Assembly (NCBI GenBank): GCA_016284485.1
Contig: JAEEOX010000119.1
Location: 1 to 6,383 of the forward strand
DNA length: 6,383 nucleotides
Source: Bacillota bacterium
GTDB lineage: Bacteria; Bacillota; Clostridia; Peptostreptococcales; Anaerovoracaceae
Reading direction: 5' to 3'
The position numbers and the translations under genes are program-made. The notes under the pieces were generated by a model that did no database searches, was not told the DNA's origin, and saw only the letters and a list, made by a program, of their open reading frames with translations. Shown in pieces: positions 1 through 6,383 of the stretch. Position 1 is the first letter of the stretch, and every line of letters starts with the position of its first letter.

Positions 1-1633
1 AACGAAAAGACCCCTTCTTTTATTGTTTCGGAGCAGAAGCAGATATTCACCTGTTTCGGCTGCGGAGCCTCGGGAGACGTAATCGAATTCACCAAGCGCT
101 TCTACAACCTGGATTTCGTTGAAGCCTGCGAGAAGCTGGGCAGGGAAAACGGCATCGAGGTGGAGTTCAAGAAGGGGACGGAGAACAAAAAACGCGACCG
201 GCTCCTGAGCCTGAACCGCACCGCTGCGAGATATTTCTGCAAAACATTTTTTGAGGCGGCCAATCCGGGGTATACATACATGAGAAGCAGGGGCATGGAC
301 GACGCCACTCTCACTAAGTTCGGCATCGGCTATGCGGATCCTGAATGGGATTCCCTCACGAAGTTCATGAAGTCCAAGGGAGCATCCGATGATGAGCTCA
401 TCGAACTGGGACTGGCATCCAGGTCCAGGGACGGTAGGATGTTCGACAGGTTCAGGAACAGGGTGATGTTCCCCATAATCAACACTTCCGGCAGCGTCAT
501 CGGATTCGGCGGCCGCAAGATCGACGAAAAGGATGATCCTAAGTACATAAACTCCCCCGAAAACCTGGTATTCAGAAAGAAAAACAACCTTTACGGTCTG
601 AACACCGCCAAGCAGGAGGTTGGAGACGGGAAGCCGGCAGTCATAGTAGAAGGATACATGGACGTCATGGGCCTCTACAGATACGGCATGAAGAATGCCG
701 TGGCTTCACTGGGCACAGCACTCACGGAGAATCAGGCCAAGCTCATCAAGAGGTACACCAGGGAAGTGGTGCTCTGCTACGACGCTGACGGCGCCGGGAT
801 CAATGCGGCGCTGAGGGGAATAGATGTTCTGTCCGCGCAGGATCTGAAGGTCAGAGTGTTCCACGTGGAAGACGGCAAGGATCCGGATGAATTCGTGAAG
901 ATGCACGGAAGAGATGCTTTCCTGGAACTGGCGCAGAAGGCTCCTCCTGCCACACAGTACAAGCTGGAGAACGCGGCACGCGGTCTGGAGCTTAACACAG
1001 AGGAGGGCAAACTCGAATACCTGAGACGTGCAGCCGTCATACTCAAGGGCCTGAGTCCGGTGGAGAGGGACATCTACGTCAAGTCCCTGGCCGAGAGACT
1101 CAAGGTGTCAGAAAGGGCCATCAACGAGGAGATCGAACTGAACAAGACTCAGCCAGCCAGATCCGAGAGGCCGAGAACTGAAAGGGATGATGAGGAAGTT
1201 CAGGAACTTACCTCTTCGGACACATATATTTTGAAGGCTCTTCTGACGGATCCGTCCCTTACGGAGAAATTGTTCGAAGAACCGGCAATAATAACATCAT
1301 CGCTTGGGAAAAAAATAGAGGAGAACCTTTTCAGGACATACGGTCTGAAGGGCACCTACGAAGAGAGGGACGCCTTCGCAGGCCTGGATCCCGATGAGGC
1401 CGCAAAAGCATCGGATGCACTGAATGCGGTCATGCTGAACGGTAAGGAAGAAGAAGTCTTCATGGAGAGCATGAGGCGCTGGAGACTGAGGGAACTCAAG
1501 AAACAGCAGAACCTCATCATAGATAAGATCGAAATAGCAGAAAACAGTGAGTTGGATCAGGATACCACGGAAGAACTGACCCGGGAACTGATCGATGTTG
1601 AGAAAAAAATAAAGGAATTGGAAGAGAGAAGCA

Positions 1634-1647
<14 letters not shown>
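1..1647 (+). CDS. dnaG: DNA primase DnaG, 5'-truncated by window edge
   Basis: DnaG synthesises the RNA primers used by the replisome, acting with the replicative helicase at the fork. The reading frame is open from base 1, and 548 residues are visible. By comparison with E. coli DnaG about 43 N-terminal residues, including the first Cys/His pair of the zinc site, lie upstream of the window. Visible are NEKTPSF at the start and the second zinc pair CFGC (window residues 18-21). The basic core motif FRNRVMFPI (151-159) is followed by GFGGR. The TOPRIM metal site consists of E217 in VEGYMD and D261/D263 in YDADGAG; the E-to-D spacing of 44 equals that of E. coli E265/D309. A charged linker lies near 381-405, then the C-terminal helicase-interaction region, ending in a Lys/Glu-rich helix (about 500-545). 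The estimated full length of about 590 is normal. Its last 14 nt overlap rpoD, implying cotranscription. A GTG at 160 could be misread as a start, but homology continues upstream of it. Confidence 0.98.
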
Positions 1648-2904
<1,257 letters not shown>

Positions 2905-2908
<4 letters not shown>

Positions 2909-3699
2909 TAAGAGACAGTGAATTAACAGAATTCATAGAAAGCATAGCTCCTCTTGACACTCAGGAGGAATGGGACAATTCCGGCTGGCAGATTAGGCTC
3001 AAGCCGGAGTTTTCCCGTGTGATGACGGCTCTCGAGATAAGGAGCGACGTGATCGGGGAGGCTGTGAGAGAGGGATGCGACCTCATCGTGACCCATCATC
3101 CCCTGATATTTGATGAGTTAGGAAGTGTTGACAATAATAGTTTTATTGGAAAGAATATCATAGCTCTCATTTCAGGCGGGATAAGTGTGTTCTCACTGCA
3201 TACTCCCTTCGACAAGTGCCCGGGAGGGATCAACGATTCCTTCGGAGAATTGCTGGGCATCCGGGATATTCGGCTCGTCACAGGCGATTCCGGAGACTAT
3301 ACCGGCGGATATCTGAGATCGGGTGTTTTGTCAGAGCCCATGAGCCTCCATGAGTTCATAGAACTTGCATCGGGCGCTCTGGATATGCTTCCGTCACAGT
3401 TCAGATTCTCTGGCGATACCCGGGTAAAGATATCCAAAATCTGCTGGTGCTGCGGAGCGGGGACCGAGTTCATGGATCTGGCCCTTAAGGAGGGCTGCGA
3501 TCTTTTCATCTCAGGTGACCTTAAGTACCACCCGGCTCAGGCCGCAAGAGAGCAGGGTCTGAATATACTGGATCCCGGTCACTACGGCACGGAGAAGCAC
3601 TTCGTGCATTCCATGGCGGAGATGCTGAGAGCAGCGTTCCCTGCGGAAGCTGACAACATAATGGAATCAAAAACAAATATAGATCCCTTTGCCTTCTGA
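2905..3699 (+). CDS. nif3: Nif3/YbgI family dinuclear metal-binding protein
   Basis: This is a member of the widespread Nif3 (DUF34) family: cytoplasmic, dimetal-binding proteins of uncertain role, often annotated 'GTP cyclohydrolase 1 type 2'. The annotation is weakly founded and I would not rely on it. The protein has 264 residues. Metal ligands are visible: H64/H65 in VTHHPLIF, D103 in SLHTPFD, and H226/E230 in DPGHYGTE, matching the H63/H64, D101 and H215/E219 pattern of E. coli YbgI. It lacks the central PII-like insert of the longer Bacillus YqfO type, so it is the short form. The ICWCCGAG segment (179-186) resembles the AWCTGG segment of YbgI but has consecutive cysteines. The C-terminus NIDPFAF is the usual family ending. 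Translation starts at an ATGA overlap with rpoD, with AAGGA (2891-2895) as ribosome site inside rpoD, so translational coupling is likely. In Bacillota this gene is usually adjacent to trmK, which lies next door here but on the opposite strand. Confidence 0.93.
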
Positions 3700-3716
3700 C
3701 AGAGGGATCTTTTTTT
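3681..3716 (+). terminator. Intrinsic terminator of the dnaG-rpoD-nif3 operon
   Basis: AGATCCCT (3681-3688) pairs perfectly with AGGGATCT (3703-3710). The stem extends inward by U-G, U-A and G-C pairs to 11 bp, leaving an 8-nt loop (3692-3699). A run of T follows (to 3716). The 5' arm is the last codons of nif3 and its TGA stop lies in the loop. Read on the - strand, the same hairpin follows the trmK stop directly, but the tract after it (ATATTTGTTTTTG) is an imperfect U-run, so termination of trmK here is plausible but weaker. Confidence 0.88.
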
Positions 3717-4434
3717 ATAATCTTGATATGAGATATTCAAGCCGGCTCACCCGGTGCTCCTGAGCGATCAGCTCCTGATCGGATGTGAGCCTGCTGCCGG
3801 ATTTGGATATGAGTTTTTCTTTTTCAAGCCTCAGGGCGTTATTGAGATATTCGCCTGTGAGGTCGTTTTTGAATCTGAGAAGGGTGAGGGGGTATTCGTT
3901 TTCGATGTCATCAGGGTCCTGATTGACGAAACATGCCCTGTGACCGTGCTCCACCGTCAGTATGGGCCATATGAACCGGCCTTCCCGTGCCAGATCCTCG
4001 CGCAAAATATGGAAATCGTGGTTCCAGAGCCAGTATCTCAGCCTTCCCACGTGTTTCCTGGGCTGCAGGATGATCCTTCTGAAACTGTGGCTCAGGTCCA
4101 GATCATCGGAAAGGATCTCAATTGACAGCATACCGCCGATCCCTGCCATGACCACAGCGTCCACTTCGGACGGTCTCAGTACCTGAAGTCCGTTACCCAG
4201 TCTGAGTTCATAGTGCTGACCCTCGATGAACTCTGGGGGCAGATTTTTTGCGACGAAATCCCTGCATTTGTCCAGGGACCCCTGTGATATGTCGGTCATG
4301 ATCACGTGAGGCGAGCGTCCGCTTTCAAGGAGGGCGGCCGGAAGTAGCCCTGCGTCCGTACCTACGTCGGCCACGGTCTCCCCGGGCTCGATCAGATCGT
4401 ATATGGTTTTGAGTCTTTCAGAAAAATTGATCAT
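3715..4434 (-). CDS. trmK: tRNA (adenine(22)-N1)-methyltransferase TrmK
   Basis: TrmK is an S-adenosylmethionine-dependent class I methyltransferase forming m1A at position 22 of the tRNA D-loop region. The protein is 239 residues, against 238 in B. subtilis (YqfN). SAM motif I is VADVGTDAGLLP (21-32). An acidic TD at 48-49 follows, then the family signature MAGIGG (96-101), then IILQPRKH (121-128) in place of the IILQPN-type motif, then a beta strand ending LTVEHG (159-164). The C-terminal third (about 185-239) is a charged, probably coiled-coil helical region as in the family. The frame stays open upstream to 4578, but ATG at 4434 fits the family N-terminus; the upstream extension is hydrophobic, antisense to prfC and beyond the predicted transcription start. 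There is no Shine-Dalgarno sequence. Two deviations stand out: the usual His of GTDHGYLP/GSDHAYLP is Ala28, and the Asn of QPN is Arg126. The gene is convergent with nif3 (15 bp between them) and divergent from prfC. Confidence 0.93.
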   Translation of the reverse strand: MINFSERLKTIYDLIEPGETVADVGTDAGLLPAALLESGRSPHVIMTDISQGSLDKCRDFVAKNLPPEFIEGQHYELRLGNGLQVLRPSEVDAVVMAGIGGMLSIEILSDDLDLSHSFRRIILQPRKHVGRLRYWLWNHDFHILREDLAREGRFIWPILTVEHGHRACFVNQDPDDIENEYPLTLLRFKNDLTGEYLNNALRLEKEKLISKSGSRLTSDQELIAQEHRVSRLEYLISRL

Positions 4435-4443
4435 AACGGTTAG

Positions 4444-4472
4444 ATTATAAATAATCCGTTGGACATTTTCAA
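4444..4472 (-). promoter_or_regulatory. Sigma-70-type promoter of trmK (leaderless)
   Basis: Read on the - strand: TTGAAA (4472-4467), a spacer of exactly 17 bp, then a perfect TATAAT (4449-4444). The expected transcription start, 6-8 nt beyond the -10 box, falls at about 4438-4436, only 2-4 nt before the trmK ATG at 4434. This would leave essentially no 5' untranslated region, consistent with the absence of a Shine-Dalgarno sequence. Confidence 0.82.
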
Positions 4473-4476
4473 CGGA
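4455..4476. promoter_or_regulatory. Inverted repeat between divergent promoters, candidate operator
   Basis: TCCGTTG (4455-4461), an 8-bp spacer, then CAACGGA (4470-4476): a perfect 7-bp inverted repeat. It overlaps the predicted -35 boxes of both prfC and trmK, and its centre falls midway between the two predicted start sites. A third AACGG copy (4435-4439) covers the predicted trmK start. No regulator gene is in the window, so the binding protein, if any, is unknown. Chance occurrence of a 7-bp palindrome cannot be excluded. Confidence 0.4.
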
Positions 4477-4488
4477 ATCGTGTATATT
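4459..4488 (+). promoter_or_regulatory. Probable sigma-70-type promoter of prfC
   Basis: TTGGAC (4459-4464; or TGGACA 4460-4465) is followed after 18 (or 17) bp by TATATT (4483-4488). Initiation is expected near 4494-4496, giving a leader of roughly 32 nt. The leader contains the prfC ribosome site AAGGG (4516-4520), 6 nt before the ATG at 4527. Its -35 lies inside the trmK promoter spacer, and the trmK -35 lies inside this spacer. The hexamers are less perfect than those of the trmK promoter. Confidence 0.65.
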
Positions 4489-4526
4489 AAACGAGCGCAA
4501 AAAATTAAGCACGAGAAGGGAAAGAC

Positions 4527-6119
4527 ATGTCAAGAACCGAAGAAATAGCAAAGAGAAGGATATTCGGAATAATCTCACACCCCGATGCAGGCAAGACCAC
4601 TCTTACGGAGAAACTGCTTCTCCACGGCGGAGCCATACGTCAGGCAGGGACCGTAAAGGCCAGGAAGAATTCCAAATTCGCCACATCGGACTGGATGGAG
4701 ATCGAGAAGCAGAGAGGTATCTCTGTAACTTCCTCGGTCATGCAGTTCGATTACGCAGGCAAGGTGATCTCCATAATGGACACCCCGGGCCACAACGATT
4801 TCGGCGAGGATACATACAGGATCCTGACATCCGTGGACTCGGCGGTCATGGTCATAGACGGCGCGAAGGGAATCGAGGCTCAGACCAGGAAGCTCTTCAA
4901 GGTATGCGCCATGAGAGGCATTCCCATCTTCACCTTCGTGAACAAACTGGACAGGGAGACCAAGGACGCATTCGATCTCATACAGGAGCTTGAGGACATC
5001 CTGGGCATCGAATCCGTTCCCATCACCTGGCCCATAGGCTGCGGTCTGAACTTCCAGGGTATCTACGACATCATGAAGAATGAGGCGGTGCTGTACAAGG
5101 CCAAGAAGACCCTTCAGCTGGGAGAGGAGGGCGTTTTCGGCCCAGATCTCGAGGACGACATTACCATAAACAATCTCAGGACCCTGAGAGACGAGATCGA
5201 ACTCATCCAGGGAGCAGGAAATGAACTTGACATGGATAAGGTGAGAAGAGGCAAGATGACTCCCGTATTCTTCGGAAGCGCTCTGGCAGACTTCGGGACA
5301 GTGCAGTTCCTTGAGCATTTCCTGGACATGTCACCGGCGCCAGGACCGAGAAAGGCCAGACTGGACGGAGAGGACATGGAAGTCCTTCCCACGGATGACA
5401 GCTTCTCAGGCTTCATCTTCAAGATCCAGGCAAACATGAATCCGGCTCACCGCGACAGGCTGGCATTCCTCAGGATATGCTCAGGAGAGTTCGAGAGGGG
5501 GATGGAGGTAAAACTTTCAAGAACAGGAAAACCTGTGAAACTTGCCCAGTCCACCATGCTCATGGCCAACGAGCGTGAAAACGTTGAATCCGCCATTGCG
5601 GGCGACGTGATCGGAGTCTATGATACAGGCAACTATCAGGTGGGAGACACGCTGAGCGACTTCAAGGGAGAACTTTTCTTCGAACCGCTTCCCACGTTCC
5701 CTGCGGAGATGTATTCCATGGTATTCCCCAAGGATACCATGAAGCAGAAACAGTTCCAGAAGGGAGTGGAGCAGCTGGCCGAGGAAGGTACGGTCCAGGT
5801 ATACAGAAACGAATACAATGAGGTCATAGTCGGAGCCGTGGGACAGCTGCAGTTCGAGGTCTTCCAGTACAGGCTGGAGAACGAGTATAATGCCAAGGTC
5901 AGAATGGACCGTCTGGACATGACGGTGGCCAGATGGCTGGGTGAGGGCCAGAACATAGACAGAATAAAGGATATGCTGGACTCCAGGCAGATGCTGGTCT
6001 ACGACAGGATGCAGCGTCCGCTGCTGCTTTTCGCAAACAACTTCACCATGAACTATTTCACGGAGAAACACAGCGACGTGGAGCTCATTGAACCCATGAA
6101 CATAAAAAGCACCCTTTAA
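4527..6119 (+). CDS. prfC: Peptide chain release factor 3 (RF3), translational GTPase
   Basis: RF3 is the cytoplasmic GTPase that removes RF1/RF2 from the ribosome after peptide release, and it also contributes to post-peptidyl-transfer quality control. The 530 residues match the family length (529 in E. coli). The GTPase motifs are all intact: G1 SHPDAGKTT (17-25), G2 around RGISVTSS (63-70), G3 DTPGHNDF (85-92) and G4 NKLD (139-142). SHPDAGKTT distinguishes RF3 from EF-G and TetM-type proteins. Domain II is recognisable by FSGFIFKIQANMNPAHRDR near residues 293-311, and domain III by VGAVGQLQFEVFQYRLENEY near 434-453. The C-terminus NIKSTL is encoded within the terminator hairpin. The start is supported by AAGGG 6 nt upstream and by direct homology from the first residues. 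It is monocistronic: divergent from trmK, convergent with rnpB. Confidence 0.97.
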   Translation: MSRTEEIAKRRIFGIISHPDAGKTTLTEKLLLHGGAIRQAGTVKARKNSKFATSDWMEIEKQRGISVTSSVMQFDYAGKVISIMDTPGHNDFGEDTYRILTSVDSAVMVIDGAKGIEAQTRKLFKVCAMRGIPIFTFVNKLDRETKDAFDLIQELEDILGIESVPITWPIGCGLNFQGIYDIMKNEAVLYKAKKTLQLGEEGVFGPDLEDDITINNLRTLRDEIELIQGAGNELDMDKVRRGKMTPVFFGSALADFGTVQFLEHFLDMSPAPGPRKARLDGEDMEVLPTDDSFSGFIFKIQANMNPAHRDRLAFLRICSGEFERGMEVKLSRTGKPVKLAQSTMLMANERENVESAIAGDVIGVYDTGNYQVGDTLSDFKGELFFEPLPTFPAEMYSMVFPKDTMKQKQFQKGVEQLAEEGTVQVYRNEYNEVIVGAVGQLQFEVFQYRLENEYNAKVRMDRLDMTVARWLGEGQNIDRIKDMLDSRQMLVYDRMQRPLLLFANNFTMNYFTEKHSDVELIEPMNIKSTL

Positions 6120-6130
6120 GGTGCTTTTTT
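6104..6130. terminator. Bidirectional intrinsic terminator of prfC and rnpB
   Basis: AAAAAGCACC (6104-6113) pairs with GGTGCTTTTT (6120-6129) around a 6-nt loop. On the + strand a GC-rich 5-bp core is followed by six T (prfC). On the - strand the mirror image is followed by five T (rnpB), so it should work in both directions. The prfC TAA stop (6117-6119) is in the loop and the 5' arm encodes the last RF3 residues. Confidence 0.88.
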
Positions 6131-6383
6131 AGGTCCGGCTGTAAGCCGGGTTCTGTATTAGACGATCATCTATCTCGACCGTACATTACTGCACGGCTCA
6201 AGCGACCTACCTCTCGGAGGTGACGAGCAGCCACCTTTGATCCTGTTTGGTCTTGCTCCGGGTGGGGTTTACAAGGCCGCCCCGTCTCCGGGACGCCGGT
6301 GAGCTCTTACCTCGCCATTTCAACCTTACCACAGCCTGACTGTTTCGGCGGAGTGTTTTCTGTTGCACTTTCCCTATAGTTAC
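6131..6383 (-). ncRNA. rnpB: RNase P RNA, class A, 3' part (5' end outside window)
   Basis: This is the catalytic RNA of RNase P, which removes 5' leaders from tRNA precursors. Read on the - strand it shows the conserved blocks of bacterial RNase P RNA in the right order. AGUGCAACAGAAA lies at 6369-6357. A GGUAAGGUUGAAA segment and a GGUAAGAGCUCACCGG segment follow. Then comes UGUAAACCCCACCCGGAGCAAG (L15/P15 region, about 6272-6251), GCUUGAGCC, and the near-universal ACAGAACCCGGCUUA (6156-6142), the 3' strand of P4. The layout aligns with E. coli M1 RNA, indicating class A rather than the Bacillus class B. The mature 3' end is placed at ACCU (6131) by analogy with E. coli, directly before the terminator. 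About 100 or more 5' nucleotides, including the 5' strands of P1-P4, lie beyond 6383. Two unusual points are that L15 reads UGU instead of GGU, and that the 3' end contains a self-complementary CCGGCU/AGCCGG pair. Confidence 0.95.

Noticed and set aside
1202..1300. Possible internal promoter for rpoD in an AT-rich patch of dnaG (TATATT at 1225-1230, TTGTTC at 1270-1275)
   Set aside because: Internal sigma-gene promoters inside dnaG are known in other bacteria, but here no -35/-10 pair with acceptable spacing could be matched.
3754..4125. 123-residue + strand open frame opposite trmK
   Set aside because: It is antisense to conserved TrmK coding sequence, has no ribosome site, and its composition is the complement of the real gene.
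4443..4456. Small palindrome GATTAT-AA-ATAATC as a separate operator
   Set aside because: It largely coincides with the TATAAT box, and AT-rich sequence makes such palindromes likely by chance; the TCCGTTG/CAACGGA repeat is the better candidate.
4435..4578. Extension of trmK upstream to an ATG at 4578 (hydrophobic N-terminus of 48 residues)
   Set aside because: It would overlap prfC in antisense, has no family homology and lies upstream of the predicted transcription start; the TrmK family N-terminus begins at the ATG at 4434.
4575..5318. 247-residue - strand open frame antisense to prfC
   Set aside because: It is a shadow of the GTPase domain coding sequence, with no recognisable protein motifs.
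6135..6149. CCGGCT-GTA-AGCCGG as a second + strand terminator after prfC
   Set aside because: No T-run follows it on the + strand, and it falls within the conserved 3' end of rnpB, which explains most of its sequence.

Overview
The window is a compact, housekeeping stretch of a bacterial chromosome. The first three genes, dnaG (5' end missing), rpoD and a Nif3-family gene, run on the + strand and overlap each other. This is the classical macromolecular-synthesis cluster, and the dnaG-sigma-A-trmK-nif3 association is typical of Bacillota (Firmicutes). The class A RNase P RNA, the presence of RF3, the arginine codons rich in AGA/AGG, moderate GC and the sequence flavour of the sigma factor and primase suggest an anaerobic Clostridia-like lineage rather than Bacillus. 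That placement is an inference from family resemblance; no species can be named from the sequence alone.

Layout. 1-1647: primase dnaG, lacking roughly the first 43 residues. 1634-2908: primary sigma factor rpoD, overlapping dnaG by 14 nt. 2905-3699: Nif3/YbgI-like metal-binding protein, starting in an ATGA overlap with rpoD. 3681-3716: intrinsic terminator whose 5' arm lies in the nif3 coding end. 3715-4434 (- strand): trmK, tRNA (adenine-22 N1) methyltransferase, convergent with nif3. 4435-4526: a 92-bp divergent intergenic region holding two overlapping sigma-70-type promoters (trmK leftward, prfC rightward) and an inverted repeat centred between them. 4527-6119: prfC, peptide chain release factor 3. 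6104-6130: a nearly symmetric intrinsic terminator shared by the convergent prfC and rnpB. 6131-6383 (- strand): the 3' two thirds of the RNase P RNA gene rnpB, running out of the window.

Functionally the genes cover replication priming, transcription initiation, tRNA processing and modification, and translation termination. There is no mobile element, CRISPR array, phage gene or defence gene, and no gene that I could not assign to a known family. I found no previously undescribed system.

The features most worth checking are in the control regions and the RNAs. The trmK message is predicted to be leaderless. The trmK and prfC promoters are back to back and interleaved, around a 7-8-7 bp palindrome. 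trmK is inverted relative to its usual place between the sigma gene and nif3. Two terminators place the stop codon in the hairpin loop. The RNase P RNA has a variant L15 motif and a self-complementary 3' end.
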